A stretch of DNA of 64,000 bases from Klebsiella terrigena (GTDB taxonomy: Bacteria > Pseudomonadota > Gammaproteobacteria > Enterobacterales > Enterobacteriaceae): assembly GCF_006539725.1 (NCBI RefSeq), contig NZ_BJNO01000014.1, positions 62,001-126,000 of the forward strand, written 5' to 3'. The position numbers were made by a program, and so were the translations under genes. A model generated the notes under the pieces. The model had not been told where the DNA came from. It saw only the letters and a program-made list of their open reading frames with translations, and ran no database searches. This document shows, piece after piece, positions 24,698-34,803 of the stretch (position 1 is its first letter; each line of letters opens with the position of its first letter).

Positions 24698-25552
24698 ACT
24701 TAACTCCCGTATCAGATAAAGCAGGCGTTCGTCGCTGCCAAACAACGACAGGCAGGTTTCGGGCCTCATTCGAGGCGGCATATACCCGGCCTTATTTGCC
24801 TCTGGCTCATCGGGTACAGGAAATATAGGGCATTCACTAAAACGGCTCCAGCTGCCGCCGTTCTGGTCAAGTGTTCCGGCCTGTTACCAGGCCGCTTGCA
24901 TGGCGACGGCCCGGTCGCGGTGTGTCCGGTACAATCAACACTCTAAAGTGCGCTATGCGGTAATTAACCCTACACATCATCACAGAGAAAATCGCGTGAC
25001 CATATTGATTATAGGTCACAAGCTATCATGTATCATGAAATACATCCAGGCCGTACTACCACCACTGCGGAGATCGCAACTAACATACTGAAAAAGAAGA
25101 TATAAATCGCTTTTTAGAAGCTGAACGACTCCCCGAACTAACCATCTGCCGGTCAGCGTCACGAGAAATACGGTTCACAGACTTCATAAAGTGAAAGGTA
25201 TGCCGGTGATTTCAGCCGTTAAATTGGCCATCACTCGCCTGATAAGCGTGAGCAAACTGACAAAGGTAACAAAAAAACCGGAACGCAGGACATAGCAATA
25301 AAATAAATTATTTTATAATAAATTCATGCAATTATGATTGTTTTCACGATTTTTTCTGGTGCTTTTTGGTGATGAGTAGCTTATTTAAGCTATAACGTGG
25401 TTGACAACGCAGTGACCAATGAACAAAATAGTTACATGCTTTTTGCACTAGTTGAAAAATTAAAACCGCTGTAAATATTTATAATGCATTGGCCAGACTC
25501 ACTGAAGAGAAATAAAGATTTTAAAATGTCTCTTCAGCCAGTAGGAAAAATC
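24698..25552. other. Accessory intergenic region without gene
   Basis: These 855 bases hold no supported coding region. From about 25280 the sequence is AT-rich and probably carries the promoter of the downstream AraC gene. No rob/mar-box or terminator was assigned. Confidence 0.45.
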
Positions 25553-25900
25553 ATGATAAACAAAAAAGAAATAATAGACGATCTGATTGTATGGATAGAA
25601 GGTAACATTGAAAATCGTCTTGATATTGATACTCTGGCAAAAAAATCCGGGTATTCAAAATGGCACCTGCAAAGAGTGTTTTATACTTGTACCGGAACAA
25701 AAATTGGTAACTTCATAAGAGAAATGAAGTTGTCACATGCGGCGAATCTGCTTTTGAAAACAGAAGAGCCAATAATAAGCCTGGCCCTAAAGTACGGCTT
25801 TGAGTCACAACAATCTTTCACCAGATCTTTCACCAGAAAATACGGCATCCCACCGAATAAATACAGAAAAAACGGACACCCAAATACAAAACAAGCATAA
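25553..25900 (+). CDS. AraC/XylS regulator of the MarA/SoxS/RamA type
   Basis: From ATG 25553 (AGTAGGA 8 bases upstream) this is 115 residues, all DNA-binding domain, like MarA, SoxS and RamA. Diagnostic segments are DDLIVWIEGNIENRLDIDTL, the first HTH SGYSKWHLQRVFYTCTGTKIG, and the second HTH ISLALKYGFESQQSFTRSFTRKYGIPP. These regulators act without ligand domain and activate efflux and stress genes through mar boxes. An RND efflux cluster lies 0.8 kb downstream, but it is convergent with this gene and has its own TetR repressor; a regulatory link is plausible but unproven. Confidence 0.88.
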   Translation: MINKKEIIDDLIVWIEGNIENRLDIDTLAKKSGYSKWHLQRVFYTCTGTKIGNFIREMKLSHAANLLLKTEEPIISLALKYGFESQQSFTRSFTRKYGIPPNKYRKNGHPNTKQA

Positions 25901-26685
25901 GCACTGGCGGATTTATATTTTAATATAAATTGCACAGCATTTAGTACCTCAGCCGGCCAGGCATACCTCTAACATATCCCTGATTTTCATATGAACTGCC
26001 CTACATCCAACTGATAAACCTCAACTTTCATGATAATTCTTGTCATAAGGTTTCTCAGAAAATATGAATGCATGACTTATTTAAATTGTTCCTTAAAAAA
26101 GGAAAATGAATTCTTTTAACAACACACCGCTGAAGTGCCGTTATATTATCACTGCCATAAAAACATAGGCTATGCTGTGATGGTCCTTTCCCGAAAAAAA
26201 ACCACTGCCAGTGGCGACAGTGGTTAATAGCTTACCTTTTATTATATACAACACATCATTTACAATAATACCATTCTTCCAGGTCAATGTTTGCCAGCAA
26301 ATGCTATTTTAAACATTGCATTTAAATAATGCAGGTTTAATGGTTATTGGCCTGCCATCATTTCCGGATGGCATTCAGCAGAGCACAAACGTTAACCGTT
26401 AAAAAAGCAACAATCATCACAACCCCAGGTAATAAACCTCCAGCGCATCAACTTATAAAAGTCAATCTCCAGAAGGTTTTATCGTTTATTCTTCATGAAG
26501 ACGATGTATTTCCCGTGATTATGCAGGGGTAACCGCTGCACCATAATTCAGGTGCAGACTGCACAGATGTCACAAAAAACAAAACAGCATCATGATGAGA
26601 GTCATCGTAAAATCCTCATCATTCGGTCCACGTTTTCAGGGCCGCCGGAATGTAGTCTGGCGGCCCTTCATTTAGTATGTCACGG
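25901..26685. other. Non-coding gap between the araC-type gene and the RND operon
   Basis: No gene is supported here. It contains a minus-strand terminator (26194-26225) and an inverted repeat (GGGCCGCC near 26639 with GGCGGCCC near 26663) just after the RND stop. The remainder is AT-rich. Confidence 0.5.
26194..26225 (-). terminator. Rho-independent terminator (minus strand)
   Basis: On the minus strand AACCACTG (26225-26218) pairs with CAGTGGTT (26207-26200), followed by T8 (26201-26194). It lies 0.46 kb past the RND gene and may end that long leftward transcript. Confidence 0.8.
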
Positions 26686-29600
26686 TCAAACCGCAGCCAG
26701 CGGCTCCGCAGGTTTCTGTTCATCAGGACGTATCCTGAACCAGATGGCATACATCGCGGGTAGGAACACCAGCGTAATGATGGTGCCGCCAAACGTCCCG
26801 CCAATCAGGGTATAGGCCAGCGTTCCCCAGAACACCGAGTGCGTCAGCGGAATAAACGCCAGTATGGCGGCCATCGCCGTTAGCAGCACCGGCCGGGCAC
26901 GCTGCACCGTCGCCTCCACCACCGCATGGAAAGGCGCCAGCCCTTCCTGCTCGTTGTGATGGATCTGCCCTATCAGGATCAGGGTGTTACGCATCAGAAT
27001 GCCCGACAGCGCGATCAGCCCCACCAGGGTATTGATGCCAAAAGGCTGGTTGAAGAGCAGCAGGGTTGGCACCACCCCAATCAGCCCCAGCGGCGCGGTG
27101 AGGAAGACCATCACCATCGCCGCCATCGACCGTACCTGCAGGATGATAATTAACAACGTGATGGCAATCATGATAGGGAACAGCGGAACCATCGCTTTGG
27201 TGGCTTTCCCCGACTCTTCAATTGAACCCGCCTGCTCGATGCGGTATCCGGACGGTAGCGTATCGATGACCGGCTGCAGCGCCTTGGTGATGGCGGTGGA
27301 AACATCCGGCGGCTGCAGATTTTCGGCAATGTCTCCCCTCACGGTAATGGTTGGGGTGCGATCGCGACGGCGCATAACCGGATCTTCCATTTGCACCTCG
27401 ACCTCTCCGATCTGAGACAGCGGAACGCGCTGACCGGCAGAACCTACCAGGGTGAAGCCGGCTATTTTTGCCGGGTCAAGCCGGATATCGCCCGCCGCGC
27501 GCCCCATGACCTGCACCGAACGGATATCTTCCCGTACCGAGGTGATCGGAATGCCTGAAAGCAGGAACTGAAGCTGCTGCGCGGCCGCATTCGATGTCAG
27601 CCCCACCGCCTGCAGACGATCCTGATCGAGCGTGAAGTGCAGCGCCGGTACCCGCGGGCCCCAGTCGGTGTTGACGGTTCTCATCATCGGGCTGGCCTGC
27701 ATCACCTTTTCGACCCTGTCCGCAATTTCACGCAGCGTGGAGGGATCCGGCCCCATAACACGATACGCCACCGGATAGGGTGAATACGGACCAAACACCA
27801 GCTGGGTCACGCGCAGGCGCGCTTCAGGCGCCAGCCCGCCAGCCGCGGCTTCACGCAGTCTGAACTTGAGCGCCTCGCGTGCTTGCGGATTGTCCGTCAG
27901 CACCACAATTTTCGCAAAAGAGGGATCGGGTAGCTCAGGCGCCATGGCCAGAAAGAAGCGCGGCGACCCCTGGCCGATGTAGGAGGTGACGATTTTTGCC
28001 TCTTTCTGCTTGCTCAGCCAGGCTTCGATTTTCGCCGCCGTGGCGCTGGTCTGCTCAATGGATGTGCCATAAGGCATCTGCACCTCCACCAGCACTTCCG
28101 GGCGATCGGAGGTGGGGAAAAACTGTTTTTTCACCAGCCCCATGCCGAGTATCGCCAGCGTAAAGACGGCAATCACGGTACCGGCTACCATCCACTTGCG
28201 GGCGATAACCCGGGTCAGCAGTCGGCGAAAGCGGTTGTAATGACGGGTGTTGTAGATAGCGGCGTGTCCGCCCTCAACCTTCCTGATGTTGGGCAGCATC
28301 TTCACGCCCAGATAAGGCGTAAACACTACCGCCACAATCCATGAAGCAATCAGGGCGATACCGACAATCCAGAACATGTTGCTGGTATATTCCCCGGCGG
28401 TGGACTGGGCAAAACCGTTGGGCATGAAACCGACGGCGGTGACCAGCGTACCGGCGAGCATCGGGGCGGCGGTGTGGCTCCAGGCATAGGCCGAGGCTTT
28501 GATGCGGTCGTAGCCCTCTTCCATTTTCACCACCATCATTTCGATGGCGATAATGGCGTCATCGACCAGCAGCCCGAGCGCAAGGATCAGCGAGCCCAGG
28601 GTGATACGGTCAAAGTTTTTGCCGGAAGCCTCCATCACCACAAAAACGATAGCCAGGGTCAACGGCACGGCGGCGGCGACCACGACGCCCACGCGCCAGC
28701 CCATGCTGACAAAACAGACCACCATCACCACCAGCAGCGCGACGAAGAATTTAATCATGAACTCGTCAACGGCGGAGCTGATGTTGACGGACTGGTCGGT
28801 CACCTTGGTCAGGGTCATGCCGAGCGGCATACTTTCATTGATTTTGGCCGTTTCCGCATCCAGCGCCTTCCCCAGATCCAGACCGTTCCAGCCGTCACGC
28901 ATCACGATGCCCAGCAGCAGCGCCGCTTCACCCTGGTTGCGGATCAGGAAGGTTGCCGGGTCTTCGTAGCCCCGCTCCACGGTTGCCACGTCCGATAGCT
29001 GCAGGGTCCTGCCCTGGGCAACAATGGGGGTTTTGCGGATTTTCTCCAGCTTGTCAAAGGCGCCATCCAGGCGGATAAAGACCTGCGGCCCTTTGGTATC
29101 AATCGAACCGGCGGGCGTCAGCACGTTCTGGCTGTTGAGGGCGGAGAAAATATCCTGAGGCGAAACGCCCAGCGTCGCCAGCCGGTCATGGGAGAAGGAG
29201 ACAAAGATGCGCTCGGCCTGTTCGCCGATAATATTGACCTTTTTGACCCCCGGCACGTGCAAAATTCGCTGGCGCAACGATTCCGCATCGCGGACCAGCA
29301 GCCGCTGCGGCTCCCCTTTCGCCTTCAGCGCAAAGAGCGCGAAGGTCACGTCGGAGAATTCGTCATTGACCATCGGCCCAATCACGCCTGCCGGCAGGTT
29401 TTGGGCCTCATCGCCGAGCTTCTTGCGCGCCTGATAGAACTCTTCCTGCACCTGTGAAGGCGGCGTGCTGTCCTGCAGTGACAGCATGGTAAAAGCCAGA
29501 CCGGGACGGGTGTAAGTTTCGGTGCGGTCATACCACTTGAGCTCCTGCATGCGCTTTTCCAGCGGTTCCGCGACCTGATCCTGCATCTCCTGCGCGGTGG

Positions 29601-29775
29601 CGCCCGGCCAGGCAGAAATAATCGTCATCTGCTTGACGGTAAACGGGGGGTCTTCTGCCCGCCCCAGCTCGAAGAACGCCAGGATCCCGGCCACGGTAAT
29701 CAGGATAATAAGGAACAGCGTGATTGAGCGCTCGCGAACGGCCAGCGCTGAGAGATTGAATTTTCCCTCGCTCAT
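26686..29775 (-). CDS. RND efflux pump inner-membrane transporter (AcrB superfamily)
   Basis: This 1029-residue protein has the RND plan: a transmembrane helix at about 15-35, a large periplasmic loop, helices 2-6 (about 335-490), a second periplasmic loop from about 560, and helices 8-12 (about 855-1000). The proton-relay Asp pair lies in LGLLVDDAIIAIEMM of helix 4. It resembles the VexF/TriC-like branch of HAE-1/RND pumps more than AcrB itself. It overlaps by four bases the stop of the membrane fusion protein gene, so the two are cotranscribed. Substrates (drugs, dyes, solvents) cannot be predicted. The pump needs the MFP and outer-membrane channel encoded alongside. Confidence 0.93.
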   Translation of the reverse strand: MSEGKFNLSALAVRERSITLFLIILITVAGILAFFELGRAEDPPFTVKQMTIISAWPGATAQEMQDQVAEPLEKRMQELKWYDRTETYTRPGLAFTMLSLQDSTPPSQVQEEFYQARKKLGDEAQNLPAGVIGPMVNDEFSDVTFALFALKAKGEPQRLLVRDAESLRQRILHVPGVKKVNIIGEQAERIFVSFSHDRLATLGVSPQDIFSALNSQNVLTPAGSIDTKGPQVFIRLDGAFDKLEKIRKTPIVAQGRTLQLSDVATVERGYEDPATFLIRNQGEAALLLGIVMRDGWNGLDLGKALDAETAKINESMPLGMTLTKVTDQSVNISSAVDEFMIKFFVALLVVMVVCFVSMGWRVGVVVAAAVPLTLAIVFVVMEASGKNFDRITLGSLILALGLLVDDAIIAIEMMVVKMEEGYDRIKASAYAWSHTAAPMLAGTLVTAVGFMPNGFAQSTAGEYTSNMFWIVGIALIASWIVAVVFTPYLGVKMLPNIRKVEGGHAAIYNTRHYNRFRRLLTRVIARKWMVAGTVIAVFTLAILGMGLVKKQFFPTSDRPEVLVEVQMPYGTSIEQTSATAAKIEAWLSKQKEAKIVTSYIGQGSPRFFLAMAPELPDPSFAKIVVLTDNPQAREALKFRLREAAAGGLAPEARLRVTQLVFGPYSPYPVAYRVMGPDPSTLREIADRVEKVMQASPMMRTVNTDWGPRVPALHFTLDQDRLQAVGLTSNAAAQQLQFLLSGIPITSVREDIRSVQVMGRAAGDIRLDPAKIAGFTLVGSAGQRVPLSQIGEVEVQMEDPVMRRRDRTPTITVRGDIAENLQPPDVSTAITKALQPVIDTLPSGYRIEQAGSIEESGKATKAMVPLFPIMIAITLLIIILQVRSMAAMVMVFLTAPLGLIGVVPTLLLFNQPFGINTLVGLIALSGILMRNTLILIGQIHHNEQEGLAPFHAVVEATVQRARPVLLTAMAAILAFIPLTHSVFWGTLAYTLIGGTFGGTIITLVFLPAMYAIWFRIRPDEQKPAEPLAAV

Positions 29776-30878
29776 GGCTGACTCCCGGCGACGCTGGCAT
29801 CGCCCTGGGCCGTACGTACGGCCTCACCGTTATGCAGCAAATGCGCCCCGAGAGCGACCACCAGCTCACCAGCCTGGAGGTTACCGGAGACCTGCGCCAC
29901 ATCATCACCCAATCCCAGCACCTGCACGGGCCGCCACGAGACTTTGGCGGGCTGACCTGAAATCTCCCAGACCCCCGGCCCTTTGCCCGGATCGTAGATG
30001 GCAGCGAGTGGAACCTGCATCACCTGGCCCGGTAATTTATCGTCGGCAATATGCAGCGTCACGGTCGAACCCAGCGGCGCGCTCGCCAGCGCCCCTTCAA
30101 GCACGTATCTCGCTTCGAAGGTACGGGTGACGGAGTCCGCGGCATCGGAAAGGAGGCGCAGCTTTGCCGGAACCGGCTGTTTGTCCGTGCCGTACAGCGT
30201 TGCCATGGCCGCGCTTCCGACGGGCGGACGTAGCGTCTCTGGCAGCTGCACGATGGCCTCGCGCTGGCCTGCTCTGGCCAGGCGAACCACCGCCTGACCG
30301 GCGCTGACCACCTGGCCGGGCTCCGCCAGCGTATCCATGACCACGCCGTCGGCGTCGGCCAGCAGCACGGCGTAGCCCGTCGCGTTTTGCGCCACGTTCG
30401 CCTGCGCCTGCGCCGCGCTGAGCTCAGCTTTGGCGGTATCGGCGGCGGCCTTTATCTGGTCGTAGGCCGATGCAGAAACGGCGCCCGTTGCGACCAGGCC
30501 GCGGTAGCGCGCTTCATCCGCAGTGGCTTGTTTTGCGCGGGCTCGGGCAGCCGTGACGGCCTGCTGCTGAGCCTGTGCCTGCAGGCTCAGGTCAACGGGA
30601 TCCAGGCGCATTAGCGGCTGGCCGCGCTTGACGGTCTGGCCGGTATCGACCAGGCGTTCAAGGATTTTGCCCTGCACTCTGAAACCGAGATCGCTTTGCA
30701 CCCGGGCGACAACAACGCCGGTGAACGCGCGGGAGACATCCACCGCACTCATTACGGTCGCAGACCTTACCAGAGGAGGCTGAGTACGGGGATCGTCAGT
30801 GCCGGAAGAGTCACCGCAGGCCACGAGAGCAAGCGGTAACAGGCATACGGCAAGAGGGGCAAATTTGAACCTGAGCAT
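29772..30878 (-). CDS. RND efflux membrane fusion protein (AcrA-type lipoprotein)
   Basis: This 368-residue periplasmic adaptor starts MLRFKFAPLAVCLLPLALVA and has a lipobox (ALVAC, Cys21). The order of domains is barrel-sandwich/lipoyl (SDLGFRVQGKILERLVDTGQ and the returning ADGVVMDTLAEPGQVVSAGQ), an Ala/Gln-rich alpha-hairpin between them (about 105-165), then beta-barrel and membrane-proximal parts. It is the first gene of the pump operon and overlaps the RND gene. A TetR gene lies 74 bases upstream in the same direction with an operator in the gap. Confidence 0.93.
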   Translation of the reverse strand: MLRFKFAPLAVCLLPLALVACGDSSGTDDPRTQPPLVRSATVMSAVDVSRAFTGVVVARVQSDLGFRVQGKILERLVDTGQTVKRGQPLMRLDPVDLSLQAQAQQQAVTAARARAKQATADEARYRGLVATGAVSASAYDQIKAAADTAKAELSAAQAQANVAQNATGYAVLLADADGVVMDTLAEPGQVVSAGQAVVRLARAGQREAIVQLPETLRPPVGSAAMATLYGTDKQPVPAKLRLLSDAADSVTRTFEARYVLEGALASAPLGSTVTLHIADDKLPGQVMQVPLAAIYDPGKGPGVWEISGQPAKVSWRPVQVLGLGDDVAQVSGNLQAGELVVALGAHLLHNGEAVRTAQGDASVAGSQP

Positions 30879-30925
30879 GGGGTTCCTTAATCATTTAACA
30901 GGACAGTATCCCCATACTCTTTCAT

Positions 30926-30949
30926 GTGACCAAATAAGTCAATGGTCAC
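30926..30949. promoter_or_regulatory. Candidate TetR operator upstream of the pump operon
   Basis: GTGACCA (30926-30932) and TGGTCAC (30943-30949) are perfect inverted halves 10 bases apart. The motif also occurs before the divergent outer-membrane factor gene, supporting a shared TetR-type repressor. Confidence 0.75.
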
Positions 30950-30952
30950 CTA

Positions 30953-31567
30953 TCAGGGTGATAAACTTCTTAGAATTAATGATGACAGCAGTACGGCCGC
31001 AGAGGATGCGGTATCGAGGTTAAATTGCAGTTGTACAGGGCAAATATAAGGCTGCATGACCAGACAGATGGCATCACTGGTCTCATCCAGCGGGGTTTTT
31101 CGTTCAAACTCCCCTGACTGCCGGCCTTCCTGAATGATTTGCTGTATCAACTGACGCAGGTGCTCCTGATGTCCATTGGCGGAAGGCCAGCGTTCCCGGG
31201 AAGCAACGGCAGCAATGTCATAAAGTTTGCGATCGTGGAAAAACAGATCGCTGCCGGCTTCCGTCAGGGCCTGAAATAGACGCCTCAATTTTTCTGACGC
31301 TGTAGGCACATCGGCGATCGCGTTATTAACAATCTCAGAGACTTTCGCCAGCCTGTTGGCACAAATCACTTCTCCAATAGCCTGTTTGGAATCGAAAAAT
31401 TTATAGATATAGGCTTTTGAAAACCCGATGGCTTTCGCCAGATCGGACACGGTGGTTTTTTCGTAGCCGAAATGCCCAAAGTGCTCCGTGGCGGCTTCAA
31501 CAATCTGGTCGCGGACGCTGTGGTCCGAAGGACCCCGTGGGGGATGTACAGGTGTATGTTTAGTCAT
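30953..31567 (-). CDS. TetR-family repressor of the RND efflux system
   Basis: This 204-residue protein has an N-terminal TetR HTH (residues 20-65: RDQIVEAATEHFGHFGYEKT, then TVSDLAKAIGFSKAYIYKFF) and a C-terminal ligand domain. It lies between the divergent outer-membrane-factor gene and the downstream MFP-RND pair. GTGAC/GTCAC inverted repeats occur on both sides of it, as expected for autoregulated repression of the whole pump. The ligand is unknown. Confidence 0.92.
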   Translation of the reverse strand: MTKHTPVHPPRGPSDHSVRDQIVEAATEHFGHFGYEKTTVSDLAKAIGFSKAYIYKFFDSKQAIGEVICANRLAKVSEIVNNAIADVPTASEKLRRLFQALTEAGSDLFFHDRKLYDIAAVASRERWPSANGHQEHLRQLIQQIIQEGRQSGEFERKTPLDETSDAICLVMQPYICPVQLQFNLDTASSAAVLLSSLILRSLSP

Positions 31568-31595
31568 TTTTTCAGCTTAGCTCAGAAGACCTCGA

Positions 31596-31630
31596 TTGAC
31601 AACATGTGACCATTTGGTAATGTAGTCACA
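31596..31630 (+). promoter_or_regulatory. Promoter and TetR operator of the outer-membrane factor gene
   Basis: TTGACA (31596-31601) and TAATGT (31618-31623) with a 16-base spacer form a promoter. TGTGAC (31605-31610) and GTCACA (31625-31630) make an inverted repeat embracing the spacer and -10, so a repressor bound there would block it. Confidence 0.75.
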
Positions 31631-31655
31631 AATCAAAATTGACTCAAGGCATATT

Positions 31656-33113
31656 ATGTTCCTTCCGCGTACTTTTGTCCTGGCCGTAACGAGCGGCTTA
31701 CTGACGAGCTGTGCCGTCGGCCCGGATTATCATCGCCCGGATACGCCACTTCCAGAGCACTATCAGGCTCAGTCTGCCGTTGAGCAGAGAAGTGCATCCC
31801 GACCCGCCAGTTTTAATGTGTGGTGGGACGGATTTGATGATCCCCTGCTGAGTCAGTTGGTTTCAGACGCCCTCGCGCAGAATCTCGATCTTGCCCAGGC
31901 GACCGCCCGCATGGACCAGGCCCGCGCCGGACTGGGCGCGGCTACTGCCGCGTTGTTGCCGTCCGGAAACATCAGCGGGCAAGCGACGCGCGCGTATCAG
32001 TCGACTGAAACCCCGTTGGGTCAGGTTCTCAGCGCAACGCCGGATTATAATCGCTACGGCAACAGCTATGAAGCCGATCTCAACGCAAGCTGGGAGATTG
32101 ACGTATTTGGTGGTCTGCGCCGCGGTCGTCAGGCTGCACTGGCTGACTACCAGGCCTCTGAAGCGGGTGTCGCCGCGACCCGTCTCGCCGTCGCGGCCCA
32201 GACGGCTGATATCTATATCACCCTGCGTGGATTACAAACCCGACTGGCCATCGTGGACAAACAGGTCAGTACGCAGCAAGCGCTGCTGGAAAAGGTACAA
32301 CTCCTCCATGCTAAAGGGCTGGCGCCGGAGTATCAGGTTCGCCAGACCGAAGGCGCGCTGGCACAAGTTCAGGCAACCGTGCCGGTTCTCCGGACAGGGC
32401 TTGATACCGCGATGAACGCTCTCGATGTCATGCTCGGCACGCCTCCCGGCACCCATCGCACTGAGTTAGCACTGCCAGGGGCCATTCCGCAGGCCCCGCA
32501 AATAACCTCAACGGGAACACCCGCCGACCTGCTGCGCCGCAGGCCAGACATTATCGTGGCAGAACGCCATCTCGCTGCCTCAAGCGCACGCATCGGCGTG
32601 GCGGTCAGCGAGTATTATCCAAAATTCTCGCTCAGCGCATTGCTCGGCAGCGCAACGGCAGTATCGAGCGGCAACCTTTTCTCCGCAGATGCCAGCCAGT
32701 CGGCTGGCGTTCTCGGTCTACGCTGGCGGCTCTTCGATTTCGGTCGTATCAACGCCCAGATAGACCAGGCGAAGGGCCAGGAACAGGAAGCCCTCGCCGC
32801 CTATCGCCTGTCGGTATTACGCGCCACCGAAGATGTCGAAAATGCCTTCTCCGCCCTGATCAATAGTGAAATACAGGCAGCAACGTTGATTAAAGGTGAA
32901 TCCGCCCTGGCCAGCGCCCGCCAGTCGTCTTTCATCGCTTTCCGGCAGGGAACAGCCAGCCTGATAGACGTCCTTCACAACGATGAAACCCTTTTACAGT
33001 CTTCCGACGCCCGTGCGCAGGCCCAGACAGAAGCTGCCCGCGCCGCTGTCGCTACGTTCAGAGCGCTCGGAGGAGGCTGGCAGCCACCAGAAACGGCGCC
33101 AAAGACTTCATAA
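31656..33113 (+). CDS. RND outer-membrane factor (NodT/OprM family lipoprotein)
   Basis: This 485-residue protein has a lipoprotein signal (SGLLTSCAVGPDYHRP, Cys19), the usual start of NodT-family channels. Two OEP repeats follow with coiled helices (QNLDLAQATARMDQARAGLG and LLRRRPDIIVAERHLAASSA). The RRRPDI motif before the second repeat is diagnostic. It forms the TolC-like trimeric exit duct for the divergent pump, so the cluster is a complete tripartite system. It is controlled by the operator overlapping its promoter. Confidence 0.94.
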   Translation: MFLPRTFVLAVTSGLLTSCAVGPDYHRPDTPLPEHYQAQSAVEQRSASRPASFNVWWDGFDDPLLSQLVSDALAQNLDLAQATARMDQARAGLGAATAALLPSGNISGQATRAYQSTETPLGQVLSATPDYNRYGNSYEADLNASWEIDVFGGLRRGRQAALADYQASEAGVAATRLAVAAQTADIYITLRGLQTRLAIVDKQVSTQQALLEKVQLLHAKGLAPEYQVRQTEGALAQVQATVPVLRTGLDTAMNALDVMLGTPPGTHRTELALPGAIPQAPQITSTGTPADLLRRRPDIIVAERHLAASSARIGVAVSEYYPKFSLSALLGSATAVSSGNLFSADASQSAGVLGLRWRLFDFGRINAQIDQAKGQEQEALAAYRLSVLRATEDVENAFSALINSEIQAATLIKGESALASARQSSFIAFRQGTASLIDVLHNDETLLQSSDARAQAQTEAARAAVATFRALGGGWQPPETAPKTS

Positions 33114-33201
33114 ACCAGGTTCCGGGTTCTAACGCGGAAAGACATGACGAATCTTTTACCACTCATAGCATCACATAACCGTTTTGATAACCGGGGGACG
33201 G

Positions 33202-33687
33202 ATGAAAAGAATAGGCATTCTGGGCGTTGATGCGTTAACCGAAAAACTGATCAGAGGATTCTTTCAGGCAGCGCCTGACGCCCAGGTATTTCTGTTCCCG
33301 GCAAACAGTGAGCGAGCCCAAAGGCTGGCAAGAGAATTTCCCTGCTGGACCCAGGACAATCACCAGGCGGTCATTGATGAAGTGGATGTTATTATTATTA
33401 GCGTTGCCCCTGATACCTTAAATGAACTCGCGGGCAGTGTGCAGTTGCGCTATTCCCAAACCTTGATTTCTCTTGTCCCGGGTATTCAGTCTCGAGCCCT
33501 CCGCGTCATGTTTCAGCATTCAGACTGCGTCAGATTACAGATGGCATATAGCGACGAAATAAACAAATCTGCGGTCATACTGACCTCAACGAATGAAGAA
33601 ATTCAGCGTCTGTTTTCCCCATTTGGCCCACTCTTAGTGGTGGCCGAAGAATCGGACTTTGATTCGTCAATCGGAGGCACTCTATGA
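33202..33687 (+). pseudogene. Truncated pyrroline-5-carboxylate reductase-like protein (ProC N-terminal domain)
   Basis: From ATG 33202 the product is 161 residues against the 245-270 usual for the ProC family. The N-terminal Rossmann region (MKRIGILGVDALTEKLIRGF) and VDVIIISVAPDTLNELAG are typical. The C-terminal dimerisation/active-site domain is missing, ending in DSSIGGTL then a stop. Either a stop mutation or a deletion removed the C-terminus, so it is probably inactive. It lies between the efflux cluster and an SDR. Confidence 0.7.
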
Positions 33688-33813
33688 GCGATGATTTTTA
33701 TCAAAAATAGCGAAACATCGGAATTGTTAAACTCTGAAAATTTATCACCTGCACCTCCTGATAAGTTTAACGGCTTTCGACATGCTGCATAAATAACGAA
33801 CGGAGTAATTAAT

Positions 33814-34599
33814 ATGGCTACAAAAAATAATGAATGGATACTCATCACTGGGGCTTCAGGCGGGTTTGGTGAAGAGTTCGCGCGTCAATATGCTGCTCAG
33901 GGAAAATCACTTATCCTTGTAGCCCGGCGACTTGATAAGCTCGAGTCGCTGGCTAATGAACTACGCGCGCGTTTTAATATTGACGTGATCGTTGAACAGG
34001 TGGATCTTTCCGATATTACCGCTATCAGCGAGCTGCACAACCGCTTGCATGAGCGGAATATCATCGTTGATATCTTAATTAATAATGCCGGTCATGGGTT
34101 ACAGGGCAGCTTTTTGGATCAATCAGTGGATGATTCGCTTGGCATGATCAATCTGGACATCGCCAGCCTGACGGTAATAACCCGACTTTTTGCAGCAGAT
34201 ATGCGTGCCAGACGTAAAGGATCTATTCTGATGGTCGCCAGTCTGTTGTCATATCAGGGAGTAAAGAATTTTGCCGTTTATTCTGCAGCGAAAGCTTATG
34301 TTCTTCGGTTTTCTGAAGCGTTGCATAGTGAGCTGAAAAGCGAGGGTGTCACTGTCACCGCACTATGTCCGGGCATGTCTGACACTGGGTTCGCCGCAGC
34401 CGCCAAACAGAAACTGACTCCCGCTTTAAAAGGGATAATGATGCCGCCTCAACCTGTCGTGCTGGCAGGCATCCAGGCGCTTAAAGCCGGGAAAATGAGC
34501 GTCGTTCCGGGTATGGGGAATAAGGCGATGGCATTTCTCATCTGGGCTACACCACGCTGGCTACATCAGGCCATTATGGCCCGCATAATGGGCGTATAA
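33814..34599 (+). CDS. Short-chain dehydrogenase/reductase
   Basis: This 261-residue SDR has the cofactor motif TGASGGFGEE (13-22), the NNAGHG motif (about 90-95), the catalytic Ser in LMVASLLSY and Tyr-x-x-x-Lys in YSAAKAY (about 157-163). Arg pairs near the first strand (ARRLDK) favour NADP(H). The C-terminal PQPVVLAGIQALKAGK is typical of the classical YqjQ/DltE-like subgroup. Substrate unknown; it is not clearly in an operon. Confidence 0.85.
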   Translation: MATKNNEWILITGASGGFGEEFARQYAAQGKSLILVARRLDKLESLANELRARFNIDVIVEQVDLSDITAISELHNRLHERNIIVDILINNAGHGLQGSFLDQSVDDSLGMINLDIASLTVITRLFAADMRARRKGSILMVASLLSYQGVKNFAVYSAAKAYVLRFSEALHSELKSEGVTVTALCPGMSDTGFAAAAKQKLTPALKGIMMPPQPVVLAGIQALKAGKMSVVPGMGNKAMAFLIWATPRWLHQAIMARIMGV

Positions 34600-34803
34600 A
34601 CTGTAAACCTGCAGACGGAACAAGTCTGTTCTGTCTCAAGTGGTATAAGTCGAATCAAAGTACTGCGCCGGCCAGTCCCAAGCCGGAGTTCCACAGCGCG
34701 GTGGGTGACAACGTAAGCTCGTCAGGATGGACGACAGCGAAGCCCGGCATGTTCTGCTCTACATACGGTTTGAAGTAAGTGTGATCTCAGACCGTATTGA
34801 CTC

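Noticed and set aside
28474..28998. His-rich plus-strand frame over the RND gene
   Set aside because: Antisense shadow; the RND protein is intact in the opposite strand.
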